In this document: positions 42,486-51,803 of the stretch, one piece after another
Layout of the letters: each line of letters starts with the position of its first letter
How positions within the stretch are numbered: the stretch's first letter is position 1
Assembly (NCBI GenBank): GCA_965228775.1
Contig: OZ245840.1
Location: 5,084,001 to 5,148,000, forward strand
DNA length: 64,000 nt
DNA from: JANQMY01 sp965228775
Lineage (GTDB): Bacteria > Pseudomonadota > Alphaproteobacteria > JANQMY01
Direction: 5' to 3'
Program-made: the position numbers and the translations under genes
The notes under the pieces: generated by a model
The model's database searches: none
What the model was told of the DNA's origin: nothing
The model's input: the letters and a program-made list of their open reading frames with translations, nothing else

Positions 42486-43526
42486 ATGGATAAGATCAAA
42501 GTCGCTATTTTGGGCGCAAGCGGTTATACGGGGGCGGAACTCATCCGCCTGCTGAGCTGCCATCCGCAGGTGGAAATCACGGCGGTTGCGGGCGACCGCT
42601 CCGCCGGGCAGACCTTGGATGCGGTTCTACCGCATCTTGCCATGGTGGACGTACCGCGTTTGGTCACCATCGACGAAGTGGACTATTCGAACATCGATGC
42701 GGTCTTTTGCGGCTTGCCGCACGCGACCACCCAAGAAGTGGTCCTGAAGATTCCGTCTCATGTGGCGGTGTTCGATATCTCCGCCGATTTCCGTCTCGAC
42801 AATCTCGATACTTACCAAGAATGGTATGGCGGGGCGCACAAAGCCGTCGATTTGCAAAAAGAAGCCGTATACGGACTAACCGAGTTTTACCGGGACCGGA
42901 TCAAAACCTCACGGATCATCGCGTGCCCCGGCTGCTACCCGACCACGTCTTTGCTGCCCCTCGTGCCATTGGTCCACAAGGGCGCCATCGAGACCGACCG
43001 CATCATTATCGACGCTAAGTCGGGCGTGTCCGGCGCGGGGCGTGCTGAGAAACAGGCGAACTTGTTTAGTGAAGTGTCCGAAGGCCTTCATGCCTATGGG
43101 GTGGGGCGTCACCGGCACATGCCGGAGATCGAACAAGAATTGTCGATCGCGGCGAACCGGCCCGTTACCATCACTTTCACGCCGCATCTTATTCCCATGA
43201 ACCGGGGCATTCTGGCGACAATCTACGCCAAGCTTGCCGATGGTACATCGGTGGAGCAAGCGCATCAGGTTCTCGCGGCGCGTTATGAAGAAGAAGAATT
43301 CGTAAGCGTCTTGCCACTTGGTCAGACGCCGGCCACGCGCCATGTGCGCGGCTCGAACCATGCCATGATTGGCGTGGCGGCGGATCGTGCGCCTGGGCAC
43401 ATCATCATTGTCGCCGTCACGGACAATCTGGTGAAAGGCGCCTCGGGTCAGGCGGTTCAAAACTTCAATTTGAAATTCGATCTGCCGGAAAACACGGGCC
43501 TTACCCAGCGGCCTCTTTTTCCCTGA
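42486..43526 (+). CDS. argC: N-acetyl-gamma-glutamyl-phosphate reductase
   Basis: 346 residues from ATG 42486 (GTG 42477 is an alternative). VAILGASGYTGAELIRLLSC is the NADP-binding motif and ACPGCYPTTSLLPLVPL holds the catalytic Cys. HRHMPEIEQEL and TPHLIPMNRGI are typical of the long ArgC type. It makes N-acetylglutamate semialdehyde in arginine synthesis. It follows rpsI by 144 bases, an order often seen in alphaproteobacteria. Confidence 0.95.
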   Translation: MDKIKVAILGASGYTGAELIRLLSCHPQVEITAVAGDRSAGQTLDAVLPHLAMVDVPRLVTIDEVDYSNIDAVFCGLPHATTQEVVLKIPSHVAVFDISADFRLDNLDTYQEWYGGAHKAVDLQKEAVYGLTEFYRDRIKTSRIIACPGCYPTTSLLPLVPLVHKGAIETDRIIIDAKSGVSGAGRAEKQANLFSEVSEGLHAYGVGRHRHMPEIEQELSIAANRPVTITFTPHLIPMNRGILATIYAKLADGTSVEQAHQVLAARYEEEEFVSVLPLGQTPATRHVRGSNHAMIGVAADRAPGHIIIVAVTDNLVKGASGQAVQNFNLKFDLPENTGLTQRPLFP

Positions 43527-43550
43527 TTTTACCTCGGGAAGGGATTGACC

Positions 43551-43931
43551 ATGATCGATCATGTGTCCATCGGTGTGCGGGATCTTGCGTCCGCTAAAGC
43601 TTTCTATCAGACCGTTCTGGCAGAGATCGGCTATGCGGTGATTGACGACCGGCCCAATACGGTAGGTTTTGGCAAAAAGTACTCCGACTTCTGGCTGAAT
43701 GTGCGCCCCAACCGGCCTCAGGGGGGCGACACCGGCGTTCATATTTGCCTTCGTACACGGACTAAAGGTCAGGTGGACGCTTTCTATGAGACGGCGCTTC
43801 AGGCAGGCGGCGAGGACAGTGGCCCTCCGGGACTACGGCCTCAACATGGAACGAATTACTACGCCGCCTTCATAAAGGATGCGGACGGAAACATGGTCGA
43901 AGTGGTGACTTTTTTGGAAGAAGAGAAATAA
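43551..43931 (+). CDS. VOC (glyoxalase) family protein
   Basis: 126 residues. IDHVSIGVRDLASAKAFYQT at the start and DADGNMVEVVTF at the end give one VOC domain with a likely metal His (His4) and Glu. It is a lactoylglutathione-lyase-like protein of unknown substrate. ATG 43551 has GGAAGGG eight bases upstream. It follows argC by 24 bases and ends one base before a convergent flavoprotein gene. Confidence 0.88.
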   Translation: MIDHVSIGVRDLASAKAFYQTVLAEIGYAVIDDRPNTVGFGKKYSDFWLNVRPNRPQGGDTGVHICLRTRTKGQVDAFYETALQAGGEDSGPPGLRPQHGTNYYAAFIKDADGNMVEVVTFLEEEK

Positions 43932-44561
43932 TCAGTACATGTTGTTCTTGTAGTCGTCTTCGATGGCGGCATCCACAAGCTTCTTCATGTCATCGTCAAG
44001 ATCCGCGTCCGTCGACAGCTCGCGCAATGTGGGCACGGCCCTTTTTTCGGGGCGGAAGTCCGTTTCCCAGAGCTTGGACCGGCGGAAAGCTTTGGAGCAA
44101 TGGCCGAACGCCTCGTTCACATGTATGCAAATGACCGACCGTGGCAGTTTTCCTTGCACCGGAAACTGCTCTAGCAGGTCTGGGGCGACGCTGATGGAAG
44201 CAGAGCCCACAACCCGCACCGTATCCAGCACGGAGGGAATGACAAACAGAAGAGAAACGTCCGGACACTGTATAATGTTACCGATACTGTCGAGCCGGTT
44301 GTTCCCAGGGCGGTCGGGAAGCAATAGTGTGTTGTCGTCAGCAATTTTCACAAAGCCTGGCGCGTCACCGCGTGGAGAGATATCGGTCCGGCCCTTACCG
44401 TCATAGGTGCTGAGGCATGCAAAGGGCGAGAGTTCGATAAAGCGCTTGATCGCTTTTGTCAGGTGGGGAACGCCCTTGCTCGCAATCATCGGATGAGGCA
44501 GGTCATAATGCTTGCGCAACTGGTCTTCCGTGGTGATCACGTGCTCGGTGTTGAGGTCCAT
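43932..44561 (-). CDS. Pyridoxamine 5'-phosphate oxidase-family FMN flavoprotein (MSMEG_1061-like)
   Basis: 209 residues of PPOX split-barrel type. FACLSTYDGKGRTDISPRGD and LLLPDRPGNNRLDSIGNIIQ then LLFVIPSVLDTVRVVGSASI are the typical core with FMN-binding Arg/Lys and Ser residues. It resembles the MSMEG_1061 FMN-dependent PPOX subfamily as I recall it. Function is not known; these proteins often bind FMN or heme. It converges on the VOC gene with no gap. Confidence 0.82.
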   Translation of the reverse strand: MDLNTEHVITTEDQLRKHYDLPHPMIASKGVPHLTKAIKRFIELSPFACLSTYDGKGRTDISPRGDAPGFVKIADDNTLLLPDRPGNNRLDSIGNIIQCPDVSLLFVIPSVLDTVRVVGSASISVAPDLLEQFPVQGKLPRSVICIHVNEAFGHCSKAFRRSKLWETDFRPEKRAVPTLRELSTDADLDDDMKKLVDAAIEDDYKNNMY

Positions 44562-44682
44562 GGTTCCCGCTTTCTTCGTTGGTGATACTGCGGCTGCAGC
44601 TTAGCCAATGAGGGCTGGAAGTCCATACGGTGAGGGCCGAAGTGTTTGTTGTTTGGACCGCATGTCATCTTCTTTTGCTGTC

Positions 44683-44703
44683 ATACCCGCCGAAGGCGGG
44701 TAT
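44683..44703. repeat. REP-like hairpin of the CCCGCC/GGCGGG family
   Basis: ATACCCGCC-GAA-GGCGGGTAT, perfect nine-base stem, in the 150-base gap between the PPOX and GIY-YIG genes. It is a member of the family also found at 31513, 38125 and (degenerate) 45103. It ends nine bases before the stop of the GIY-YIG gene. Confidence 0.7.
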
Positions 44704-44711
44704 CTAATGGC

Positions 44712-44999
44712 TTATCGGTTCAGATCTTTGTAAATGTCACGCCAGTCGGGATTGCCCGTTTCGATGAGTTGTATCTTCTCGCTTCGGCGCCAATGCTTGA
44801 GCACTTTCTCCCGGTTGATGGCGTCTTCAATCTGTTCAAAAACCTCCACGTGCACCAGCCGCTTTACCCCATAGCGTTTTGTGAATCCCTCTACCAGGCC
44901 CTCACGGTGTTCGAAAGCCCGGCGCGCAATATTGTTGGTTACACCGACGTAGAGTGTCCCGTGTTTGCGGCTCGCCATGATGTAGGTGAAATAAGCCAT
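44712..44999 (-). CDS. GIY-YIG nuclease superfamily protein
   Basis: 95 residues. The compact GIY-YIG domain is seen in FTYIMASRKHGTLYVGVTNN (here YIM and YVG) followed by Arg-containing NIARRAFEHREG and a helix with conserved Glu (AINREKVLKHWRRSEKI). It belongs to the small stand-alone group (YhbQ-like). Its cellular role is unclear. Palindromic repeats lie on both sides, as is often the case for this group in alphaproteobacteria, which led others to suspect a link between such proteins and repeats. Confidence 0.9.
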   Translation of the reverse strand: MAYFTYIMASRKHGTLYVGVTNNIARRAFEHREGLVEGFTKRYGVKRLVHVEVFEQIEDAINREKVLKHWRRSEKIQLIETGNPDWRDIYKDLNR

Positions 45000-45048
45000 C
45001 CCGTGATCGTATCATGTTGAACGATGAGGCGGATGGTTGGGCCATTGG

Positions 45049-45156
45049 ATCCCCGGCTGCGCCGGGGATGACAGTTGGAGGAGGCGCTTCTTCTTACAGA
45101 CGTCATACCCGCCGTAGGCGCGCTGTTGTCCGGGGTTGACGGTTGAGGAGGGGCTT
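45049..45156. repeat. Two tandem imperfect palindromic repeat units between GIY-YIG and phaC
   Basis: Unit 1 opens with a perfect stem ATCCCCGGC-TGC-GCCGGGGAT (45049-45069) then GACAGTTGGAGGAGGCGCTT. Unit 2 (about 45100-45156) begins with a degenerate CCCGCCGTAGGCG, then CCGGGGTTGACGGTTGAGGA and GGGGCTT. The CCGGGG.TGAC.GTTG parts align as direct repeats. The end of unit 2 touches the phaC stop (45155-45157). Confidence 0.55.
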
Positions 45157-46948
45157 AATCATCCATCAGCTTCACATAAGACCCCGGGGCGTCTTCGATC
45201 ACTTCAAGCTTGCCGTCGCCGGGGGTGCGGGCATCGACCTTATCGCCGGATTTGGCCGAGAGCCATTTGTCCCAATCGGGCCACCATGAACCGGCGTGCT
45301 CTTTCGCGCCGTGCCACCATTCGTCGATGGTGTTGGTCTTCTTTGTGTTGGTCCAATATTGATATTTCTTCAGCGCGGGCGGGTTGATGACACCTGCAAT
45401 ATGGCCGGACCCGGCCACCATGAATTTCACCGGCCCTCCGAACAAATAAGTTCCTTTGTATACGGAACGCGCGGGGGCGATGTGGTCTTCGCGGCTCGAC
45501 TGTAGGTAAACCGGCACTTTGACCTTCTTAAGATCAAGCTGCTGATTGCCCATCATCATGCGCCCTTCCGCCAGACTGTTATTCTGATAGCATTCGCGCA
45601 AGTAATAGAGATGCATTGCGGACGGCATGCGCGTGGCGTCTGCATTCCAGAACAGAAGATCGAAGGCGGGCGGCGTGCGCCCCAGCAGATAATTGTTCAC
45701 CACATTCGACCAGATCAGATCGTTCGAGCGCAGCATGTTGAAGGTGGAGGCCATGCGGCTGCCTTCCAGAACACCGCCGGTCTTTTCCATCTCTTTTTCG
45801 ATATTGTGGATTTGTTCGTCGTCAATGAAGACTTTGAGATCGCCCGCTTCCGTGAAGTCGGCTTGGGCGGCAAAGAACGTGGCCGACTTGATCCGTGTGT
45901 CGTCATTGGCCGCCATGTAGGCAAGGGTTGCCGACAACAGCGTGCCGCCAATGCAATACCCCACAGCATTGACCTCGCGTTCGCCCGTGGCGTCTTCCAC
46001 GGCGGTTAGGGCATCGAAGATGCCTTCGCGCATGTAGTCTTCGAAAGTTTTCTTCGCAAGCTCCGCATCGGGGTTGACCCAGGACACCACAAAAACCGAA
46101 TAGCCTTTGTCCAGCAACCATTTCACAAAGGACTTCTTCTCGTTGAGGTCCAGAATGTAATACTTGTTGATCCAAGGCGGGATGATCAGCAATGGCGTTC
46201 TATGCACTTGCTCCGTGGTCGGCGTATATTGGATCAATTGCATCAGATCGTTTTGATAGACGATCTTGCCCGGTGTGATGGCCATGTTCCGGCCCACCTC
46301 AAACGCATCCATATCTGTTTGTTTGAGGGCGATCTCGCCGTGGCCCCGCTCCAAATCCTCCAGCAGGTGCTCTAGACCGCGCACGAGGTTTTCACCATTC
46401 TCGGCAAGCGTGGTGTGAATGACTTCCGGATTGGTAAAAAGAAAGTTTGACGGTGACCAGGCGTCGGCCACCTGTTTTGCGAAGAAGCGGGCCTTGTGCC
46501 GGGTCTCGTCGTCCAGTCCTTTGACTTCCGAAACCGTCTCTTCCAGCCATTCTGAATTGATGAGGTAAGACTGTTTGAGGAAATCGAAGAATTGATTGTC
46601 ATTCCAGTCTTTGTGTTTGAAACGGCGGTCGCCCTGATCCGGTTCCACAAGATCCGGCAAGTCCTCACCCATCAGGCGGCGGGCGGTGTGCTGCCACAGG
46701 GTCATGTGCCGTTGCATCAGGCTCAGCTGGGCCTGGGCCAGATAGGCCGGGTCCGCCATCAGTTTCCCGGTCAGGGTGGTGACCGTGCTGGACAGATTGA
46801 ACGGGTCGAGGCCCCGTTTTCTGGGCTGAGACGCATTGTTCATAATGGCGGCAATCAACCGGGCGCTTTGGGTCGCCATATGCAACGCGTTCTTGGAGAC
46901 ATCAATCGGATTCGGGACCGGCAGATCTTGGGTCTCTTGGGACGCCAT
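45155..46948 (-). CDS. phaC: Class I poly(3-hydroxyalkanoate) synthase
   Basis: 597 residues from ATG 46948, with GGAG seven bases upstream; the frame upstream to 47062 includes no better site. It is the usual class I length. Catalytic residues: the Cys in the lipase-box-like GYCIGGT, Asp in SSREDHIAP and His in VAGSGHIAGVINPP. LLIIPPWINKYYILDLNEKK and FVVSWVNPDAELAKKTFEDY are family hallmarks. It polymerises (R)-3-hydroxyacyl-CoA into PHA granules. No phaA, phaB, phasin or phaR gene is next to it. Confidence 0.95.
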   Translation of the reverse strand: MASQETQDLPVPNPIDVSKNALHMATQSARLIAAIMNNASQPRKRGLDPFNLSSTVTTLTGKLMADPAYLAQAQLSLMQRHMTLWQHTARRLMGEDLPDLVEPDQGDRRFKHKDWNDNQFFDFLKQSYLINSEWLEETVSEVKGLDDETRHKARFFAKQVADAWSPSNFLFTNPEVIHTTLAENGENLVRGLEHLLEDLERGHGEIALKQTDMDAFEVGRNMAITPGKIVYQNDLMQLIQYTPTTEQVHRTPLLIIPPWINKYYILDLNEKKSFVKWLLDKGYSVFVVSWVNPDAELAKKTFEDYMREGIFDALTAVEDATGEREVNAVGYCIGGTLLSATLAYMAANDDTRIKSATFFAAQADFTEAGDLKVFIDDEQIHNIEKEMEKTGGVLEGSRMASTFNMLRSNDLIWSNVVNNYLLGRTPPAFDLLFWNADATRMPSAMHLYYLRECYQNNSLAEGRMMMGNQQLDLKKVKVPVYLQSSREDHIAPARSVYKGTYLFGGPVKFMVAGSGHIAGVINPPALKKYQYWTNTKKTNTIDEWWHGAKEHAGSWWPDWDKWLSAKSGDKVDARTPGDGKLEVIEDAPGSYVKLMDD

Positions 46949-47088
46949 GCTGGGATCTCCTGAAACGTGCCGAAGGCCTACTATTCCGTGTGCGGCCATC
47001 AGTTTGGGTTTTGATTGTCCTATAGTATAACGGCTGCAAATTGGGCCGTCAGGGCCTCTCAATGAGGTTGCGTCAAGATGGCAGATAA

Positions 47089-47568
47089 ATGATTGAGAAG
47101 GGTATCTCTGTGCAGAAAACTGGTCACCGTCCTATTGCGTTTGTTTTTGCCGCGGCCGTATCGATTGGCGTGGCCGGGTGCTCGGCCACACCAAACTGGG
47201 CCAATCCTGTTGCTTGGTATGACGGTATCACCGGCACCGACCAGGGGTTGCCGGAAAAACTGCCGGAAGGGCCCGACAAGGATTTCCCGCAATTGGCCGA
47301 AGTGGGTGAAGCGCCGACGCCAAGCCTGACGGTGAAAGAGCGTAAGCAGATTACGGAAGGGCTGATCGCCGACAGGGACCGCCAAGCCTATACGGGCGAG
47401 CTGCTGCAAGGCGGCACAGACCCGTCCGCCCCACCGCCACCGGCGGCGGCGCCGTCCACTTATGTAGGACCGCCCGTGAGCCCTAAAAATCCCGAGGGTG
47501 AAGAGCCTTCCGGCGATACGGAAGGGGCTGAAAAGGAGCGTAAAGGGTTTTGGAGGAGAATCTTCTAA
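47089..47568 (+). CDS. Small lipoprotein of unknown function
   Basis: 159 residues (152 if the start is GTG 47110, which has a better GAGAAGGG site). Signal peptide FVFAAAVSIGVAGC with lipobox VAGC. The mature part has NPVAWYDGITG, a DRDRQAYTGELLQGG segment, a Pro/Ala-rich stretch and a basic WRRIF end. This pattern is reminiscent of small alphaproteobacterial lipoproteins found beside phaC or aminotransferase genes, but I cannot name the family. It is divergent from phaC; the 140-base gap should hold both promoters. Confidence 0.6.
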   Translation: MIEKGISVQKTGHRPIAFVFAAAVSIGVAGCSATPNWANPVAWYDGITGTDQGLPEKLPEGPDKDFPQLAEVGEAPTPSLTVKERKQITEGLIADRDRQAYTGELLQGGTDPSAPPPPAAAPSTYVGPPVSPKNPEGEEPSGDTEGAEKERKGFWRRIF

Positions 47569-48210
47569 CCTGCTGCACTTTATGGTAAAATTCAGCTGAC
47601 TTAAGCAAGCGGTTGAAGTGCCGGGCGGGCACCTGCTGCTTGAGCAAATGGGGGCCAACCAGTTCTGCAAGGTGCCCTCATGCTGCGTGAGAATTGCTCG
47701 TATTGTCGCCCCCGAAAACGCGTGAGCGCTTGTCAGAGGGCCATAACCAACATCGCCACTGCTATGCAATGTCGTCATCGCGAGCCCGCATTTGCGGGCG
47801 TGGCGATCCAGAGCGACAAACACCTTCCAGGCGGCTCTGGATCACTTCGTCGCCTAAACAGGCTCCTCGTGATGACGAGAGAGCTGGGCGGGGGAGTGGG
47901 TGACCGGGTTCTAGGCAAATTTTGGATCAACCCCATGCGCCCATGGGGGGAGATGGGCGTGAAAGGTGTATTTGCCGTTAACCTCTTGGGGCTGGCCGGC
48001 CCGATTTTGGGCTCGTTTCGGCAAATGATTAATTCCGTCAAAATCCATTCATCATTTAGCCGGATTTTGTCACTACGGTTTTCACAGAATTTCTGGGCAG
48101 AGGCCGGATTCAGGGCTATAAGGCCTCCCTCGCATTACGTTTTGGGCTATTTCGGGGATCCGGCAATCCTGCCCGGACCTCAATGGCCAATGAACTGAGA
48201 TTTTGTTCCC
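47569..48210. other. 642-base intergenic region with one palindromic element
   Basis: Apart from the palindromic element at 47772-47878 and a possible promoter for the aminotransferase gene, I see no gene with a credible start and codon use. Short frames here (for example 47680-48198 on the plus strand) read through the palindrome and look like chance. Confidence 0.5.
47772..47878. repeat. Palindromic alphaproteobacterial intergenic element
   Basis: Outer arms TCGTCATCGCGAG (47772-47784) and CTCGTGATGACGA (47866-47878) pair 12 of 13; inner arms GATCCAGAG (47810-47818) and CTCTGGATC (47835-47843) are perfect. The 'cgtcat.gcgag...gatccagag...ctctggatc...ctcg.atgacg' layout is a widespread intergenic repeat in this class of bacteria. 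Confidence 0.75.
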
Positions 48211-49470
48211 ATGTCGAAAGAAGAATTTCACCGGATAAAGCGCCTGCCGCCATACGTGTTTGAGGAAGTCAACCGTTTGAAAGCAAAAGCGCGAGCGGCC
48301 GGGGAAGACATCATCGATTTCGGCATGGGCAACCCGGATATGCCCACTCCGAAGCATATCGTCGAAAAGTTGGTGGAAACGGTCTACAAGCCGCGCACCA
48401 ACCGGTATTCGGCATCGCGCGGCATTCCAGGATTACGGCGGGCCATGGCGGCCTATTACGACAGGCGTTTTGGCGTCCGCGTCGATCCCGAAACCGAAGT
48501 GGTGGCAACGTTAGGGTCCAAAGAGGGCTTTGCAAATCTGGCGCAAGCAATCACGACGCCCGGCGACGTGGTCATCGTGCCGAACCCGTCTTATCCCATT
48601 CATGCCTATGGCTTCATTATTGCCGGTGCCAATATCCGCCATTTGCCGGTCTATTCCGGGCCTGGACCGGTGGGGGATGAATTCTTTGTGGCGCTGGATA
48701 AAGCGGTTCGCCACAGCGTCCCGCCGCCATTGGCGTTTGTCTTGAATTATCCGTCGAATCCGACGGCCCAGGTGGTCGATCTCGACTTCTATAAGGAAGC
48801 CGTTCGTTTCGCCCGCAAGCACGACATGTTCATCTTGTCGGATCTTGCCTATGCAGAGATCTATTTTGACGAGAACAACCCACCGCCATCGATCTTGCAG
48901 GTGCCGGGGGCGAAAGACCTAGCGGTTGAATTCCAATCCTTGAGTAAGACCTATGCCATGCCCGGTTGGCGCATGGGGTTTGCCGCCGGTAACGAGCGCC
49001 TCATACATGCGCTGACACGTATTAAGTCTTACCTTGATTACGGCGCCTATACGCCCATCCAGGTTGCGGCCGCGGCTGCGCTAAACGGCCCCGAATCGTG
49101 TATCGATGAGATCCGCGGCATATATAAAGCGCGCCGCGATGCCTTGGTGGAAAGCATGGGACGTGCTGGCTGGGAAATTCCAAGTCCTCCGGCCACCATG
49201 TTTGCCTGGGCGCCAATACCGGAGCGGTTTAGGAACATTGGGTCGATGGAGTTTTCCAAACTGTTGTTGACGGAAGCGAAAGTGGCGGTCTCTCCAGGCG
49301 TCGGATTTGGCGAGTATGGCGAAGGCTATGTTCGGATCGGTCTGGTTGAAAACGAACAACGCACCCGTCAGGCAGCGCGCAATGTGCGGAAGTTTCTGAT
49401 CTCTTGCGAGGGCGCGGATGCCGGGGACGAGGCAGAGCCGTTGCCGAAACGAAAGGCGGCCCATTCTTGA
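48211..49470 (+). CDS. Class I/II PLP aminotransferase (AlaC / LL-DAP aminotransferase-like)
   Basis: 419 residues. IDFGMGNPDMPTPKHIVEKL, NRYSASRGIPGLRRAMAAYY and the PLP lysine in SLSKTYAMPGWRMGFAAGNE are characteristic of AlaC-type alanine/glutamate-pyruvate and LL-diaminopimelate aminotransferases. The order aminotransferase - homoserine dehydrogenase - glpX - recJ is conserved in alphaproteobacteria, as I recall. The last codons (KRKAAHS) overlap the TTG start of the homoserine dehydrogenase. Which amino donor it uses cannot be inferred. Confidence 0.9.
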   Translation: MSKEEFHRIKRLPPYVFEEVNRLKAKARAAGEDIIDFGMGNPDMPTPKHIVEKLVETVYKPRTNRYSASRGIPGLRRAMAAYYDRRFGVRVDPETEVVATLGSKEGFANLAQAITTPGDVVIVPNPSYPIHAYGFIIAGANIRHLPVYSGPGPVGDEFFVALDKAVRHSVPPPLAFVLNYPSNPTAQVVDLDFYKEAVRFARKHDMFILSDLAYAEIYFDENNPPPSILQVPGAKDLAVEFQSLSKTYAMPGWRMGFAAGNERLIHALTRIKSYLDYGAYTPIQVAAAAALNGPESCIDEIRGIYKARRDALVESMGRAGWEIPSPPATMFAWAPIPERFRNIGSMEFSKLLLTEAKVAVSPGVGFGEYGEGYVRIGLVENEQRTRQAARNVRKFLISCEGADAGDEAEPLPKRKAAHS

Positions 49471-50759
49471 CCGAACCTCTTCGCATCGGATTGGCCGGCC
49501 TTGGAACGGTCGGTATCGGAACCTACAAGATCCTCACTGAAAAACGGAAGCTGTTGAGCGGCCGCTGCGGCCGCCCGATAGCGGTGACGGCCGTTTCGGC
49601 ACGCGACAAGTCGAAAGATCGTGGCGTTGACCTCAGTGACGTGAAATGGGCAGACAGTGTTCATGCGCTCGCGCGCGATCCGGATGTGGATGTGGTTGTG
49701 GAGATGATCGGCGGCGCCGATGGTGATGCCTATGATCTGGTCCGCGATGCGCTCGACAATGGCAAGCATGTTGTGACCGCCAATAAGGCATTGATCGCCA
49801 CCCACGGGATCGACCTGGCGCGCCGCGCCGAAGCAAATGCGCTGACACTCGCCTATGAAGCGGCGGTGGCAGGGGGCATTCCCATCATCAAATCATTGCG
49901 GGAAGGCTTGGTTGCCAACAAAGTGTCCCGCATCATTGGCATTCTGAATGGTACCAGCAACTACATCCTGACCACGATGGAGGCGACCCAGCGTGGCTTC
50001 GAGGATGTGCTGGCCGAAGCGCAAAAGCTGGGGTATGCGGAAGCCGACCCGACATTCGATATCGACGGGACCGATGCGGCTCATAAGCTCAGTATTCTGA
50101 CGTCCATCGCGTTCGGGTCCGAAGTCGCGTTCGACGCGGTGCGTTGCGAAGGCATCCAGCAGATTTCGCCGTTGGATTTTCAGTATGCTGCCGAATTCGG
50201 GTATCGCATCAAGCTGCTCGCGATTGCCGAAGAAGGCAAAGGCGGATTGCTTCAATCGGTTCACCCCACATTTGTGCCGGCGGAAACTCCGATGGCCGAT
50301 ATCGACGATGTGTATAACGCCGTTGTCGTCGAAGGCGATGCCGTTGGCCGCACGGTTTACGAAGGGCGGGGGGCCGGCGAAGGGCCGACCGCTTCGGCCG
50401 TGGTGGCAGACCTTTCCGATATCGCGCGGGGGCTCTCCCAACCGGTATTCTTGACACCGGTGGCGGATCTTGAACCCTACCGGCAAGCGAATTTCGATGA
50501 GCGCGAGGGCAAGTTCTATATTCGCTTAGGGGTCAAGGACCGGACGGGTGTTATCGCACAGATTTCCACGCTTCTTGCAGATCAAGATGTCTCCATCGAG
50601 AGCATTCTGCAAAAAGGGAGGGATTCTAATGGGGCGGTTTCGGTGGTGCTGATGACGCATCGCACGAGTGAAAAAGCAATGGCATCATCGCTGGCTGGGA
50701 TTGAAGCGTTGGAAGACGTGGTGCAGCCAAGCTGCCGGATACGGGTTATGGATTTGTAG
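49467..50759 (+). CDS. hom: Homoserine dehydrogenase
   Basis: 430 residues from TTG 49467, which overlaps the TGA of the aminotransferase (TTGA) and has GAAAGGCGG upstream. IGLAGLGTVGIGTYKILTEK is the NAD(P) motif; ILNGTSNYILTTMEATQRGF and EADPTFDIDGTDAAHKLSIL are catalytic-domain signatures; an ACT regulatory domain ends the protein (VKDRTGVIAQISTLLADQDV). It reduces aspartate semialdehyde to homoserine for methionine and threonine, and its product feeds the sulfhydrylase at 38.2 kb. The ACT domain suggests feedback by threonine. Confidence 0.95.
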   Translation: MTEPLRIGLAGLGTVGIGTYKILTEKRKLLSGRCGRPIAVTAVSARDKSKDRGVDLSDVKWADSVHALARDPDVDVVVEMIGGADGDAYDLVRDALDNGKHVVTANKALIATHGIDLARRAEANALTLAYEAAVAGGIPIIKSLREGLVANKVSRIIGILNGTSNYILTTMEATQRGFEDVLAEAQKLGYAEADPTFDIDGTDAAHKLSILTSIAFGSEVAFDAVRCEGIQQISPLDFQYAAEFGYRIKLLAIAEEGKGGLLQSVHPTFVPAETPMADIDDVYNAVVVEGDAVGRTVYEGRGAGEGPTASAVVADLSDIARGLSQPVFLTPVADLEPYRQANFDEREGKFYIRLGVKDRTGVIAQISTLLADQDVSIESILQKGRDSNGAVSVVLMTHRTSEKAMASSLAGIEALEDVVQPSCRIRVMDL

Positions 50760-50828
50760 GTGCAGGGCATGCGGTGTGCCGGTGTGAGCGGCGCCATCGA
50801 TGCATAGAATGAAGGAAAAGGGGACAGC

Positions 50829-51794
50829 ATGTCCGAGACAAAGGCTAGATTAGACCGCGTATTGTCCATGGAAATGGCGCGCGTAACAGAGGCGGCGGCG
50901 ATTGCGGCATCAAGGCTGGCGGGGCGCGGCGACGAAAAAGCCGCCGACCAAGCAGCAGTGGATGCCATGCGCCAGGCGCTTAACACGATCGAATTCGACG
51001 GCACGGTGGTGATCGGCGAAGGTGAACGTGACGAAGCACCGATGCTTTACATCGGCGAGAAGGTCGGTACGGGCGAAGGCACCGTGGTGGACATTGCGCT
51101 CGATCCGTTGGAAGGCACAACACTGACCGCGAAAGCGATGCAAGATGCGTTGGCGGTGGTGGCGACAGCGGAAGGGGGCAGTCTTCTCCATGCACCGGAT
51201 GTGTACATGCAGAAGATTGCCATTGGCGGCGGCTACCCCGAGGGCGTGGTCGATCTCGACGCGGACCCGGCGGAAAACATCAAGGCACTTGCTGACGCGA
51301 AGGGTGTTGCCGTTGAGAAAATTACGGCCTGCGTTTTGGACCGCCCAAGACACGCGGAACTGATTGCCAAAGTGCGTGGGATTGGGGCGGGCATCCGTCT
51401 TATTCCCGATGGTGATATTGCGGGGATTATTCACACGACCGATCCTGCGACGGGTATCGACATCTATATGGGGACCGGCGGCGCGCCGGAAGGTGTGCTG
51501 GCGGCGGCGGCGTTGCGCTGCATTGGCGGGCAAATGCAAGCACGTTTGGTCTTTGCCAATGATGATGAACGCTCGCGGGCGCAACGGGCCGGTATTGAAG
51601 ATCTCAATAAGAAGTACACCATGGGTGAGCTTGCCCAAGGGGACGTGATTTTTGCCGCGACCGGTGTGACCGACGGCAGCATTCTTGATGGCATTAAATG
51701 GGGCCATGGCACGGTCGAAACTCATTCCGTGGTGATGCGGTCTCGAACCGGCACGGTCCGTTGGGTGCGTGGGCGCCATAACAGAACCCGCTGA
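50829..51794 (+). CDS. glpX: Class II fructose-1,6-bisphosphatase
   Basis: 321 residues. VVIGEGERDEAPMLYIGEKV and VDIALDPLEGTTLTAKAMQD carry the metal-binding Asp/Glu residues of GlpX, and IRLIPDGDIAG follows. It dephosphorylates fructose-1,6-bisphosphate for gluconeogenesis. Its start at ATG 50829 is 69 bases after hom; recJ follows nine bases after its stop. Confidence 0.95.
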   Translation: MSETKARLDRVLSMEMARVTEAAAIAASRLAGRGDEKAADQAAVDAMRQALNTIEFDGTVVIGEGERDEAPMLYIGEKVGTGEGTVVDIALDPLEGTTLTAKAMQDALAVVATAEGGSLLHAPDVYMQKIAIGGGYPEGVVDLDADPAENIKALADAKGVAVEKITACVLDRPRHAELIAKVRGIGAGIRLIPDGDIAGIIHTTDPATGIDIYMGTGGAPEGVLAAAALRCIGGQMQARLVFANDDERSRAQRAGIEDLNKKYTMGELAQGDVIFAATGVTDGSILDGIKWGHGTVETHSVVMRSRTGTVRWVRGRHNRTR

Positions 51795-51803
51795 TAGAAT
51801 GAG

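Noticed and set aside
31500..45150. CRISPR array
   Set aside because: The repeated hairpins are too far apart, unequal in spacing and without cas genes.
47680..48198. 172-codon frame in the gap before the aminotransferase gene
   Set aside because: It passes through a palindromic repeat element, has no ribosome site and an unlikely composition.
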